This document shows, one piece after another, positions 55,527 to 64,000 of a stretch of 64,000 nt of DNA. Origin of the DNA: Lutibacter sp. Hel_I_33_5 (lineage in GTDB: Bacteria; Bacteroidota; Bacteroidia; Flavobacteriales; Flavobacteriaceae). The position numbers were made by a program, and so were the translations under genes. The notes beneath the pieces were generated by a model. The model was given only the letters and a program-made list of their open reading frames with translations. It searched no databases and had not been told where the DNA came from. The stretch is taken from contig NZ_VISM01000001.1 of NCBI RefSeq assembly GCF_007827455.1, positions 2,847,001 to 2,911,000 of the forward strand. The letters are read 5' to 3'. Within the stretch, counting starts at the first letter, position 1. Each line of letters starts with the position of its first letter.

Positions 55527-57089
55527 TTATTTACCTCTTTTTTTTACTTTTTCTTTAATGATCTCTGCAATAGGTTTATTCTCTATCTTGCTCTCTAGCC
55601 AAGAAAGGATATCTAAATATAAAAAGGCTCTTTTCTCATAAGGATGATTTTCAAAAACCTTTAAACGAGTATGGATTTTTTTGAATTCCTTCTTTATTTC
55701 ATGTGGAAAAACATCACTTAAAGATCTAATAGAAACAATAAATTCTTTTTGCACCTCTTGCAAATTTTCCATCTTAAGTAAAAACTTAAACGTATCTTTA
55801 AATTGCCTTTCTAGATGATAATCTAATCCACATTCATAATGTGCAATTAAATTTAAAACCCTAGCAAAACATTGTAAATCCTCACCAACATAGAGTTTTT
55901 TAGCATTAATTATTTTTGATAAATACTCGATACATTTTTTATTTTCTCCCATACCAAAATAGAGGCAGGCAATTTTATAGTTCAAAATAGTGGTATGATG
56001 TTTATCTAATCGATGACTGTATTCTTTTATTTTTTGATTGATTTCATCAACTAAATATTCACCTTCTGCAAAAGTTCCATTTAAAAAATGTTTATGTAAC
56101 TGATTTGAATGATAATATTGAAAAATTAATAAATCTGTATTTCTGTTTTTAGGAATAAGGTCATTTTCTATTTCATATTCAAATTGTGTAAGTTCTTTAT
56201 CAAACTCTTCATTTTTTTGGATAAAAAATAAAGCCTCTAATAAATAATTTTTCCCTTTTAAATAGAAAACTGGATGTACCGTTATGTTTTTAGGATTGTC
56301 TTTAAAAAGATATACCCATTTATGTGCATATTTATAACTCTGTAGAAAATCTTGCGTTAATAAACTTCTCCATAAATGCGCTTTATATAGCCAAAGTTTT
56401 TCACGAAAACCAAAGTTTTTAAATTCGTATGAAGGCAATCTTGCATCAAAATATTCATTGACTTTCGTAAACTCAACATCATTTTTCACATATCCGGTTT
56501 TTAATAAAATACCGTAGAGTTGTAATGATAAATTTGATAATTTACTAGTGATGACATTTTGCTGACTAAGTTCTTTTGCTTGTATTGTAAGCTCGTCTGC
56601 TCTTGTATCAATACTTCGTGTAATGTATTGACTTTCAATAACTTTTTCAAGCTCAACAATTTCGTATGCAATGTTTTTTTCTTCATTATCCAGCGCCATA
56701 GTTTTGGCTTTGTCTAATAATTTTAAACTTTGTTTATATAATCCTTTTTGATATAAAACCGTGGCAAAATCTAATTGTTCTCTAATCTGAATTCGTATAT
56801 TTTTATGCGCCGGATTCATTCGTAAACTAATTAAAAGCTGCTTATATAAATGTGCTTTTAAGTTAGAAAGTTGCTGTTTACTAACAATTCCACTGCTAAT
56901 AATGCTCTTTTCATCATAGGTTTTTTGCTTTTCTAAAAATTTAAAAAGCGAAAAGAATTTTGCATCTACATTTCCCTCTAACCGCCCTACATAAAGGTTA
57001 AATTGCCTCTTTTCAGATTTTGATAAAGATTTTATCAAAATAAAAAGAGAATCCTTTTGTTGGTTGGCTGCTGTAACGAATTTATTCAT
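55527..57089 (-). CDS. Uncharacterised alpha-helical, TPR-like protein (520 residues)
   Basis: I do not recognise a named family. The protein has no signal peptide or membrane segment, is rich in Lys, Leu, Glu and aromatic residues, and looks almost entirely helical. Several stretches resemble tetratricopeptide-type helix pairs (for example Q-L-D-F-A-T-V-L-Y-Q-K-G-L-Y-K-Q-S near 106 and I-A-C-L-Y-F-G-M-G-E-N-K-K-C-I near 371). The N-terminus (S-K-S-E-K-R-Q-F) is highly charged. A cytoplasmic scaffold or protein-interaction role is possible. It is divergent from leuA and lies behind the thr leader region, with the thr promoter just downstream of its stop codon. No operon partner. Confidence 0.65.
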   Translation of the reverse strand: MNKFVTAANQQKDSLFILIKSLSKSEKRQFNLYVGRLEGNVDAKFFSLFKFLEKQKTYDEKSIISSGIVSKQQLSNLKAHLYKQLLISLRMNPAHKNIRIQIREQLDFATVLYQKGLYKQSLKLLDKAKTMALDNEEKNIAYEIVELEKVIESQYITRSIDTRADELTIQAKELSQQNVITSKLSNLSLQLYGILLKTGYVKNDVEFTKVNEYFDARLPSYEFKNFGFREKLWLYKAHLWRSLLTQDFLQSYKYAHKWVYLFKDNPKNITVHPVFYLKGKNYLLEALFFIQKNEEFDKELTQFEYEIENDLIPKNRNTDLLIFQYYHSNQLHKHFLNGTFAEGEYLVDEINQKIKEYSHRLDKHHTTILNYKIACLYFGMGENKKCIEYLSKIINAKKLYVGEDLQCFARVLNLIAHYECGLDYHLERQFKDTFKFLLKMENLQEVQKEFIVSIRSLSDVFPHEIKKEFKKIHTRLKVFENHPYEKRAFLYLDILSWLESKIENKPIAEIIKEKVKKRGK

Positions 57090-57182
57090 AAAAAATTGAT
57101 TTACAGTTTTTTATATGGGTGATTAAAAGGTTTAATGTCGTAATACATAAGATTAAAAATACTCGTTTGGAAAGCCAATATA

Positions 57183-57190
57183 TACATTTG
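57183..57190 (+). promoter_or_regulatory. -7 promoter element (TACATTTG) of the leuA-leuB unit
   Basis: TACATTTG matches TAnnTTTG; a -33 TTG is not found at the right distance. The 5' UTR would be about 20 nt. No leucine-rich leader ORF is visible between it and ATG 57217. Confidence 0.45.
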
Positions 57191-57216
57191 TTTTAATAGA
57201 ATAAAGCAAAAGTAGA

Positions 57217-58392
57217 ATGAAGGATAACAAAGTCCAAATTTTTGATACCACACTTAGAGACGGAGAACAAGTTCCGGGGTGTAAATTAGATACAACAGAA
57301 AAACTAATTATCGCCGAACGATTAGACCTTTTAGGTGTTGATATTATAGAGGCTGGTTTTCCTGTTTCGAGTCCAGGAGATTTCAAATCTGTTGAAGAAA
57401 TTGCTAAAATTGTAAAAAACGCAACAGTTTGTGGTTTAACCAGAGCCGTTAAAAAAGATATTGAAGTTGCTGCAGAAGCATTAAAACATGCTAGAATCCC
57501 TAGGATTCATACAGGTATTGGTACTAGTGATTCTCATATAAAATATAAATTCAAAACTTCTCAAGAAGAAGTTATTAGAAGAGGAAAAGAAGCGGTAGCA
57601 TATGCAAAGAATTTTGTAGATGACGTAGAGTTTTACGCAGAAGACGCTGGTAGAACAGATAATGCTTTTTTAGCAAAAGTTTGTGAGGAAGTTATAAAGT
57701 CTGGTGCTACAGTTTTAAACATTCCTGATACTACAGGATATTGCTTGCCTGAAGAATATGGAGCGAAAATCAAGTATTTAAAAGATAACGTTAAAGGGAT
57801 TGAGAATGTAATAATTTCTTGTCACTGTCATAATGATTTAGGATTAGCAACAGCCAATTCTATTGCAGGAGCAATTAACGGAGCACGTCAAATAGAATGT
57901 ACAATAAATGGTATTGGTGAGCGTGCAGGAAATACAGCGTTAGAAGAAGTTGTAATGATCTTAAAACAACACCCATATTTAAATTTAGAAACAGACATTA
58001 ATGCGAAGCTATTGTATGATACAAGTAGAATGGTAAGTGAGAAAATGGGTATGTTTGTTCAGCCAAACAAAGCTATTGTTGGTGCAAATGCGTTTGCGCA
58101 TAGTTCTGGAATACATCAAGATGGAGTCATAAAAAATAGAGAAACCTATGAAATTATGGATCCAGAAGATGTAGGTGTTACAGAAAGTGCAATTGTACTT
58201 ACGGCAAGAAGTGGTAGAGCTGCGCTAGCGTATAGAGCAAAAAAGATTGGGTACGAATTAACTAAAGTTCAGTTAGATTCTGCGTATCAATCATTTTTAC
58301 AATATGCTGATAAACAAAAAGAAGTGATTGATAATGATCTTCATTTAATTATGAAAGAAGTCAATAAAACATCAAAAATTGCAATGGCTTAA
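57217..58392 (+). CDS. leuA: 2-Isopropylmalate synthase, short form
   Basis: The 391-residue TIM-barrel enzyme condenses acetyl-CoA and 2-ketoisovalerate, the first step to leucine. It has [10 protein letters not shown] at 9-18, the metal-binding H-C-H-N-D-L-G near 205 and G-I-G-E-R-A-G-N near 230. It stops after the second subdomain and lacks the C-terminal regulatory (LeuA dimer) domain of the usual ~510-residue enzyme, so leucine feedback through that domain is absent. Homocitrate or citramalate synthase activity is possible for short forms, but the following leuB favours leucine synthesis. Confidence 0.85.
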   Translation: MKDNKVQIFDTTLRDGEQVPGCKLDTTEKLIIAERLDLLGVDIIEAGFPVSSPGDFKSVEEIAKIVKNATVCGLTRAVKKDIEVAAEALKHARIPRIHTGIGTSDSHIKYKFKTSQEEVIRRGKEAVAYAKNFVDDVEFYAEDAGRTDNAFLAKVCEEVIKSGATVLNIPDTTGYCLPEEYGAKIKYLKDNVKGIENVIISCHCHNDLGLATANSIAGAINGARQIECTINGIGERAGNTALEEVVMILKQHPYLNLETDINAKLLYDTSRMVSEKMGMFVQPNKAIVGANAFAHSSGIHQDGVIKNRETYEIMDPEDVGVTESAIVLTARSGRAALAYRAKKIGYELTKVQLDSAYQSFLQYADKQKEVIDNDLHLIMKEVNKTSKIAMA

Positions 58393-58403
58393 TTAATATA
58401 GTT

Positions 58404-59525
58404 ATGAAATTTAATATTGCAGTAATCCCGGGAGATGGTATAGGACCAGAAGTAACAGCTCAAGCAAAAAAAGCGTTACAAGCTATTGGAGATCAGTATG
58501 ATCATACTTTTATCTTCAAAGAAGCATTAATGGGTGCAATAGCAATTGATAAAACTGGGAATCCTTTACCTGATGAAACTATAGAGATTTGTAAAAATTC
58601 TGATGCGGTTTTATTTGGAGCAATAGGAGATCCAAAATATGATAATGATCCAGCAGCTAAAATTCGTCCAGAGCAAGGTTTACTTAAACTTCGTAAAGAA
58701 TTAGGGTTATTCTGTAATGTTAGACCCGTAAAAGCGTATGAAAAGCTGTTAAAAAACTCTCCTTTAAAAGAAGAAGTGATTAAAGGAACAGATATTGTCA
58801 TTTATAGAGAATTAACTGGAGGTATATACTTTGGTGAGAAAAAACTAAGTGAAGACGGTAAAAAAGCTTTTGATGGTTGTGTGTATTCAACAGAAGAAAT
58901 TGAAAGAATTACTCATGTTGCATTTAAAGCTGCACAAAATAGAAAGAAAAAACTTACACTTGTAGATAAAGCTAATGTCTTAGAGACTTCTAGATTGTGG
59001 AGGAAAACAGTTACGGAAATCGCAAAAGAATATAAAGATGTAACGTTAGAATTTTTATTTGTTGATAATGCAGCAATGCAAATTATTCTAAACCCTAAAC
59101 AGTTTGATGTAATTTTAACCGAGAATCTTTTTGGTGATATTATTTCTGATGAAGCAAGTGTTATAGGTGGATCTATAGGTTTATTAGCTTCAGCATCAAT
59201 AGGGACAGAAAATGCTTTATTTGAACCCATTCATGGTTCTTTTCCGCAAGCAAAAGGAAAAGATATTGCAAATCCATTAGCATCAATTCTATCTGCGGCT
59301 ATGTTATTAGAGCATTTAGGATTAGATGAAGAAGCTGATGCTATTGAAAGGGGAGTACAAAAATCGCTAAACCTAGGTATTACTACAGAAGATATAAAAG
59401 GAAAGAATTCTTATTCAGCTACAACATCTAAAGTTGGGCACTTTATTGCAGATTATATTCAAAATCAGGATGATAGTAATCTAAATTTCCAGAACATTCA
59501 CATGGGGCAGAGTACTATTATTTAA
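58404..59525 (+). CDS. leuB: 3-Isopropylmalate dehydrogenase
   Basis: The 373-residue NAD-dependent decarboxylating dehydrogenase has the start I-A-V-I-P-G-D-G-I-G-P-E-V, R-P-E-Q-G-L-L-K-L-R near 88, R-E-L-T-G-G-I-Y-F-G near 135, the metal ligands in F-G-D-I-I-S-D-E near 243 and the NAD loop E-P-I-H-G-S near 272. It begins 11 nt after leuA. The C-terminus has a short extension after I-A-D-Y-I. leuC and leuD are not next to it in this window. Confidence 0.93.
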   Translation: MKFNIAVIPGDGIGPEVTAQAKKALQAIGDQYDHTFIFKEALMGAIAIDKTGNPLPDETIEICKNSDAVLFGAIGDPKYDNDPAAKIRPEQGLLKLRKELGLFCNVRPVKAYEKLLKNSPLKEEVIKGTDIVIYRELTGGIYFGEKKLSEDGKKAFDGCVYSTEEIERITHVAFKAAQNRKKKLTLVDKANVLETSRLWRKTVTEIAKEYKDVTLEFLFVDNAAMQIILNPKQFDVILTENLFGDIISDEASVIGGSIGLLASASIGTENALFEPIHGSFPQAKGKDIANPLASILSAAMLLEHLGLDEEADAIERGVQKSLNLGITTEDIKGKNSYSATTSKVGHFIADYIQNQDDSNLNFQNIHMGQSTII

Positions 59526-59842
59526 GTAAAACTGACTTTCTTTATTGGTATTTTGAAATATTCTCAGTAAAATTGATTTTTCATTGAAAAATATTAATCA
59601 TTTTGTCTTAAATCAATGAAAATAACTCAATAAAATGGTTGATTTCGATGTTTTTTTTAAATTATTTTCAATGAACTGTCATTTTTATGTCATTCGTAAA
59701 TTATTCACATCATTTTATTGATATCATATTTTATTAATGTTCGTTTAAATTGATTTTATCAAATTTTAATTTTTACCCTATTTTTTTTGACACTCACTTC
59801 GTTTTCGAAATCGTTTTCGTAACGCTTAAGGCTTGCTGTTGT
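59526..59842. other. Regulatory region upstream of the nitrogen operon
   Basis: About 320 bp without a gene. It contains a perfect inverted repeat TTTTTCATTGAAAAA (59577-59591), related words CAATGAAAA (about 59614-59622) and TTTTCAATGAA (about 59665-59675). Two TCGTTTTCG direct repeats (59799-59807 and 59811-59819, 12-bp period) lie about 60-80 bp upstream of the predicted start site. These may be regulator sites for nitrogen control; no sigma-54 type -24/-12 element was seen. Confidence 0.45.
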
Positions 59843-59874
59843 TTGGATTGAAAGACTTTTGTGTAGTAGTTTTG
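59843..59874 (+). promoter_or_regulatory. Promoter of the porin-PII-amtB operon
   Basis: TTG (59843-59845), a 21-nt spacer and TAGTTTTG (59867-59874) match the Bacteroidota consensus. Transcription should start near 59880, 26 nt before ATG 59906. Confidence 0.75.
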
Positions 59875-59905
59875 CTGCATATAAAAATTAAAAAACAAAT
59901 CAATT

Positions 59906-60901
59906 ATGTCAATTAAAAAAACACTTACATTATTACTTTTATCAACATTCAGTTTTACTGTATTAGCACAGGAAGAAAAAGAAGAAAAGGGTACTTTTTC
60001 ACTTAGCGGTACTGTAGATACTTATTACAGTAGTAACTTTTCAAAAAACTCATTAGGTTCAGTTGGCGTATTAACGGATGTTCCAGCAAATGGTTTCGGA
60101 TTAGGAATGGTAAATACTATTTTTTCTTATGAAAAAGGAAAAGCTGGTATTGTTGCAGATTTAGCGTACGGTCCAAGAGCAAATGCAGCAAATGCTTATA
60201 CTGGTGCAATCAATCAATTATATGCGTATTATAAAGCTTCAGAAAGTGTTACAATAACTTTAGGACAATTTAATACGTTTTTAGGGTACGAAGTGATTTC
60301 CCCAACTGGAAACTTTAATTACTCAGTATCATATTTATTTAATGCTGGGCCATTTTCACATACTGGTATTAAATTAGATTATGCTTCTTCAGAAGATTTA
60401 TCATTTATGTTTGCGTTTACAAATCCACATGCAATTACTGCAGGAGCAAACCCAACAGATGATTATCAATTAGGATTTCAAACAGGATATAAAGGTCAAT
60501 ACTTAAACTTAGTATATGGTGCAGTTGCACAGGGTGGACCAACAGATGTATTTTTTATTGATTATACTGGTGGATTTGATTTAACAGATACATTTTATTT
60601 CGGAATCAATGCTGCATACTCAAATTCTAGTAAAGCAGATGCAGGTTACCAAGGTTTAGCTTTATATTTACAGAACAAATTTTCAGAGAAATTTTCGTTA
60701 GGTTTAAGACCTGAGTTTTATACAACTACTTCTGGTGCTGGAGATGCAAATCAATCAGCTTTTACTTTAACAGGTAGTACAACATTAACAGATAGCTTGT
60801 CATTACTTACTGAGGTAAGATATGATACTTCTAATGATGTTACTTTCTTTGGGAAAAACAATGTTACTGGAGCAACGATAGCTGCGGTTTACAAATTTTA
60901 A
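59906..60901 (+). CDS. Outer membrane beta-barrel porin (BBP2/OmpL-like)
   Basis: The 331-residue protein has a signal peptide cleaved near V-L-A-Q (residue 22). Alternating hydrophobic/aromatic strands run to the end, typical of an outer membrane barrel, with terminal A-A-V-Y-K-F ending in phenylalanine. T-V-D-T-Y-Y-S near 36 and G-Q-F-N-T-F-L-G-Y-E near 127 fit the putative beta-barrel porin-2 group. As the first gene of an operon with a PII protein and an ammonium transporter, it likely lets ammonium or other small nitrogen compounds through the outer membrane; the substrate is inference. Confidence 0.8.
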   Translation: MSIKKTLTLLLLSTFSFTVLAQEEKEEKGTFSLSGTVDTYYSSNFSKNSLGSVGVLTDVPANGFGLGMVNTIFSYEKGKAGIVADLAYGPRANAANAYTGAINQLYAYYKASESVTITLGQFNTFLGYEVISPTGNFNYSVSYLFNAGPFSHTGIKLDYASSEDLSFMFAFTNPHAITAGANPTDDYQLGFQTGYKGQYLNLVYGAVAQGGPTDVFFIDYTGGFDLTDTFYFGINAAYSNSSKADAGYQGLALYLQNKFSEKFSLGLRPEFYTTTSGAGDANQSAFTLTGSTTLTDSLSLLTEVRYDTSNDVTFFGKNNVTGATIAAVYKF

Positions 60902-60922
60902 TAACATTTAAATTTTTATACC

Positions 60923-61261
60923 ATGAAAAAAATTGAAGCAATTATTAGAAAATCAAAATTCAGTGCCGTTAAAGACGCATTGCACAAAGTAGGAGTGAAT
61001 TTCTTCTCTTATTGGGATGTAACAGGTTTAGGCAATGAAAAAGAAGGGCATGTTTATAGAGGTGTTTCTTTTAGTACAAGTGATATTCAACGTAGGCATA
61101 TAGCTATTGTAGTAAATGACGATTTTGAAGATATAGCTATTGATGCTATTATTAATTCGGCAGCAACTGGAGAAGTAGGAGATGGTAAAATCTTTGTTTC
61201 TGATATTAAAGATAGTTACCGTATTAGAACTGGCGAAAAAGGAGGAGATACATTAAATTAA
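60923..61261 (+). CDS. PII nitrogen regulatory protein (GlnK-like)
   Basis: The 112-residue trimeric signal protein normally binds ATP/ADP and 2-oxoglutarate and gates AmtB. It starts M-K-K-I-E-A-I-I-R and has the T-loop around G-H-V-Y-R-G (42-47) and the G-E-V-G-D-G-K-I-F loop near 85. At the position of the uridylylated Tyr51 of the E. coli protein this one has phenylalanine (Phe50), so that modification should not occur. It lies 21 nt after the porin and 26 nt before amtB, the classic glnK-amtB pairing. Confidence 0.92.
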   Translation: MKKIEAIIRKSKFSAVKDALHKVGVNFFSYWDVTGLGNEKEGHVYRGVSFSTSDIQRRHIAIVVNDDFEDIAIDAIINSAATGEVGDGKIFVSDIKDSYRIRTGEKGGDTLN

Positions 61262-61287
61262 TTTAACCAAAATACAACAACACACAC

Positions 61288-62505
61288 ATGGAAATATTTA
61301 CAACAAATAATGTATGGATGATGATCTGTACAGCCTTAGTTTTCTTTATGCATACAGGATTTGCATTTTTAGAAATAGGTTTAACAAGACAGAAAAACAC
61401 AATAAATATTTTATTCAAAAACATATTTATTATCACCGTTGGATTGTTATTATATTACTTAATTGGATTTAATTTAATGTATCCTGGAGAATTTAATGGA
61501 TTTATAGGTTCAATTGTTCCAGGAATTACACCACCAGAAAATGGTATGACACCTGAATATGCAGACGGAGGTTATACATGGTGGACAGATTTCTTATTTC
61601 AAGGGATGTTTGCAGCAACAGCAGCTACGATAGTTTCTGGAGCAGTAGCAGAACGTATGAAAATAGGTCCTTTTATGATTTTTACAGTTATTTATGTAGG
61701 TTTAATTTATCCAATTGCAGGTTCTTGGAAATGGGGTGGAGGATTCTTAGACGGGTTAGGTTTTTATGATTTTGCTGGTTCAACATTAGTACATTCAGTT
61801 GGTGGATGGGCTGCCTTAGTAGCAGTTTGGTTATTAGGTCCAAGAATTGGTAAATTTAAAGATGGAGTTTCAAAAGCTATTCCTGGACATAACATACCCT
61901 TAGCAACTGCTGGTGTTTTAATACTATGGTTAGGTTGGTTTGGATTTAATGGAGGCTCTGTACTTTCTGCTGATCCAACATTAACATCATTAACATTAGT
62001 AACAACATGTTTAGCAGCAGCAGCAGGTGGTGTTATAGCAGCATTAGTATCATTTATTAAATATAAGAACCTTGATTTAACCATGTTTTTAAATGGTATT
62101 TTAGGTGGTTTAGTTGGTATTACAGCTGGAGCAGATGTTATGACTCCAGAAAGCGCTATTATTATTGGAGGTATTGCAGGAGCAATTATTGTATTTGCAG
62201 TATCATTAATTGATAAATTAAGATTAGATGACCCAGTAGGTGCTATCGCAGTGCACTTAGTATGTGGTATTTGGGGTACTTTAGCTGTAGGTATATTTTC
62301 TACAAACCCAGAGCATACTTTTATAGCTCAATTAACTGGTGTAGCTTGTTATGCAGCTTTTTGTATAGTTACATCTTTCTTAATATTTTTTATACTTAAG
62401 AAAACTGTTGGAATTAGAGTTTCAGAAAAAGAAGAATTACAAGGTTTAGATAAGCATGAGCATGGAATGAATGCATACCCAGATTTTAGATTAAATGAGC
62501 ATTAA
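61288..62505 (+). CDS. amtB: Ammonium transporter
   Basis: The 405-residue Amt/Rh inner membrane channel has about eleven hydrophobic helices. The pore twin histidines lie in L-V-H-S-V-G-G-W (about residue 171) and V-H-L-V-C-G-I-W-G (about 323). D-F-A-G-S-T near 162 and the cytoplasmic C-terminal tail, the site of PII interaction, are present. The N-terminus has no separate signal peptide; the first helix begins about residue 7. A hairpin and T run follow, so the operon probably ends here. Confidence 0.94.
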   Translation: MEIFTTNNVWMMICTALVFFMHTGFAFLEIGLTRQKNTINILFKNIFIITVGLLLYYLIGFNLMYPGEFNGFIGSIVPGITPPENGMTPEYADGGYTWWTDFLFQGMFAATAATIVSGAVAERMKIGPFMIFTVIYVGLIYPIAGSWKWGGGFLDGLGFYDFAGSTLVHSVGGWAALVAVWLLGPRIGKFKDGVSKAIPGHNIPLATAGVLILWLGWFGFNGGSVLSADPTLTSLTLVTTCLAAAAGGVIAALVSFIKYKNLDLTMFLNGILGGLVGITAGADVMTPESAIIIGGIAGAIIVFAVSLIDKLRLDDPVGAIAVHLVCGIWGTLAVGIFSTNPEHTFIAQLTGVACYAAFCIVTSFLIFFILKKTVGIRVSEKEELQGLDKHEHGMNAYPDFRLNEH

Positions 62506-62546
62506 AAGAATAGAAGAAGAATAGAATTGTTAGTTAATTGTTTTTT

Positions 62547-62584
62547 AAAAAAGTCTATAAAATTTATTTTATAGGCTTTTTTTT
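62547..62584 (+). terminator. Intrinsic terminator after amtB
   Basis: An AT-rich stem (AAAAAGTCTATAAAA pairing with TTTTATAGGCTTTTT, one mismatch) is followed by a run of T at 62577-62584. It lies about 40 nt after the amtB stop. Confidence 0.75.
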
Positions 62585-62750
62585 ATTTACCCAGTTTATT
62601 AAATTATCATTTAAATTGGATTTAATTATCATTATTTAATTTTTTATATAGGTATTTTATTTTCATTATAAAAATCACATCATAAAAGCCAAAACACCTA
62701 ATTATATTCAATAAAATAAGTAATTTAGCTGACTTAATTGAAGAATAATA

Positions 62751-64000
62751 ATGGAGAAACAAGGACTTTATTTACCTGAATTTGAACATGAGAATTGTGG
62801 AGCTGGATTTATTTGTAATCTTAAAGGAGAGAAAACAAATCAAATTATTCATGATGCATTAGAGATTTTAGTAAAACTAGAACATAGAGGTGGTGTTAGT
62901 GCAGATGGAAAAACTGGTGATGGAGCTGGATTATTAATTGATATTCCTCATACATACTTTAAAAGAGTTTGTAATTTTGATATACCAGAGCAAAGAGATT
63001 ATGCAGTAGGCTCGGTTTTCTTACCGAAAAACAAAAATCAATATAAATTCTGTAGAGATACTTTTGAAACAGAAATCAATAATCAAGGATTAAAAGTTCT
63101 TGGTTGGAGAGAAGTACCAGTTGATAACTCTAATTTAGGAGAAATTGCTTTAGCTTCAGAACCAAATATCGAACAACTCTTTATTGGAAAAACAGAAGAA
63201 ATAACTGAAGCTGTTTTTAAAGCAAAACTATATGCTGCTCGTAAAATTACAGAGCATATTATTTCTGGGTCTAAAATGTCTCAGGTTTCTTATTTTTATG
63301 TGTCTAGTTTATCTACAACAACTTTAATTTATAAAGGGATTATAAGACCAGAAGATATTGGTCCTTTTTTTAAAGATCTTCAAGAAAGAGATTTAGTTAC
63401 TCGTTTGGCATTAGTACATCAACGTTTTTCTACAAATACAATGCCTACTTGGGAGCTAGCGCAACCATTTAGATTTATGTGTCAGAATGGAGAAATTAAC
63501 ACGTTAAGAGGTAATGTTTCTAGAATGCGTGTGCGTGAAGAAATCATGAAAAGTGATGTTTTCGGACCACAAATCGATAAATTATTCCCAATTATTTTAC
63601 CAGGAAAATCAGATTCAGCTTCTATGGATATGGTGGTAGAATTATTAACGCATACAGGTAGGTCGTTACCTGAAGTGATGATGATGATGATTCCTGAAGC
63701 TTGGGAAAAGCACAAAACAATGTCACCAGAACGTAAAGCTTTTTACGAATACAACGCGTGTATTATGGAGCCTTGGGATGGGCCAGCTTCTGTACCGTTT
63801 ACAGATGGTGATTATATTGGTGCTTTATTAGATAGAAATGGTTTAAGACCTTCTAGATATACCGTTGCTAAAAGCGGAAAATTAATTATGTCTTCAGAAA
63901 TTGGTGTGGTAGAAGTTGCGCCAGAAGACGTAGAAAGTCACGGTAGATTAGAACCAGGAAAAATGTTCTTGGTGGATATGAACGAAGGACGTATCATCAA
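62751..64000 (+). CDS. gltB: Glutamate synthase large subunit, N-terminal part (runs off window)
   Basis: From ATG 62751 the frame is open to the window end, giving 416 residues of a protein usually about 1500 long. The start shows the glutaminase (Ntn amidotransferase) domain: Cys16 in E-N-C-G-A-G-F should become the N-terminal nucleophile after removal of a short propeptide. L-E-H-R-G-G near 43, H-Q-R-F-S-T-N-T near 223, N-G-E-I-N-T near 245 and R-N-G-L-R-P-S-R near 363 are standard. It transfers glutamine amide nitrogen to 2-oxoglutarate. Placement beside PII and AmtB fits ammonium assimilation. Confidence 0.93.
   Translation, partial: MEKQGLYLPEFEHENCGAGFICNLKGEKTNQIIHDALEILVKLEHRGGVSADGKTGDGAGLLIDIPHTYFKRVCNFDIPEQRDYAVGSVFLPKNKNQYKFCRDTFETEINNQGLKVLGWREVPVDNSNLGEIALASEPNIEQLFIGKTEEITEAVFKAKLYAARKITEHIISGSKMSQVSYFYVSSLSTTTLIYKGIIRPEDIGPFFKDLQERDLVTRLALVHQRFSTNTMPTWELAQPFRFMCQNGEINTLRGNVSRMRVREEIMKSDVFGPQIDKLFPIILPGKSDSASMDMVVELLTHTGRSLPEVMMMMIPEAWEKHKTMSPERKAFYEYNACIMEPWDGPASVPFTDGDYIGALLDRNGLRPSRYTVAKSGKLIMSSEIGVVEVAPEDVESHGRLEPGKMFLVDMNEGRII

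Noticed and set aside
57090..57216. Leucine attenuation leader before leuA
   Set aside because: No short ORF with leucine codon runs is present in the 127-bp gap.
59526..59880. Sigma-54 promoter for the ammonium transporter operon
   Set aside because: No TGGC-N8-TGC type -24/-12 element was found, while a full TTG-N21-TAGTTTTG promoter is present.

Overview
The window is AT-rich chromosomal DNA from a member of the Bacteroidota, most likely a marine Flavobacteriaceae (Polaribacter/Tenacibaculum-like; the genus is inference). Support comes from giant secreted proteins with type IX secretion (T9SS) C-terminal tails, Bacteroidota-type promoters (TTG, about 20-21 nt, TAnnTTTG), little sign of Shine-Dalgarno sequences, and the gene families present. 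No rRNA, tRNA, CRISPR array or intact insertion sequence was seen.

Layout. 1-2.3 kb: the 5' part of an LpxR-like outer-membrane gene (minus) and two tandem PPK2 polyphosphate kinases. 2.3-13.4 kb: a membrane-linked LuxR-type regulator, then two very large beta-helix/T9SS surface proteins separated by an overlapping 55-codon ORF. 13.4-15.8 kb: an arsenate-reductase/LMW-phosphatase-like protein, an Smr-domain protein and a cysteine desulfurase. 15.8-33.7 kb (minus): three more giant T9SS cargo proteins carrying thrombospondin-type-3 calcium-binding repeats. Two of these share a near-identical 1.7 kb direct repeat that also copied the tail of the desulfurase gene.

34-50.4 kb is a sulfur amino acid island. 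A SAM-I riboswitch precedes an O-acetylhomoserine sulfhydrylase, a trifunctional MetX-aspartokinase-homoserine dehydrogenase fusion and a MetZ-like enzyme. An Rrf2 regulator follows, then a tightly packed sulfate assimilation and cysteine operon: DUF2061, cysH, cysD, cysN, sulfite reductase with a HEPN-like tail, siroheme synthesis, ferredoxin reductase, ferredoxin, cysE, cysM. A 23-bp imperfect palindrome at the operon promoter is a good candidate Rrf2 operator. Together these genes take sulfate to cysteine and homoserine to homocysteine.

50.5-55.4 kb (minus) is the threonine operon thrA-thrB-thrC. It is preceded by an ORF not long enough for routine calling that encodes a 32-residue peptide with 13 threonines, a typical attenuation leader, apparently starting right at the transcript 5' end. 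55.5-59.5 kb holds an uncharacterised helical-repeat-like protein divergent from leuA-leuB. 59.9-64 kb is a nitrogen unit: porin, PII protein, AmtB ammonium transporter, then the start of gltB, which runs off the window.

Most notable: the leaderless threonine leader peptide; the duplication that carried a gene tail with it; the MetX-ThrA fusion that hinges on an A6 homopolymer; the HEPN-like extension of sulfite reductase; palindromic REP-like elements absorbed in frame into T9SS proteins; and a terminator-like hairpin just before the start codon of one giant gene.
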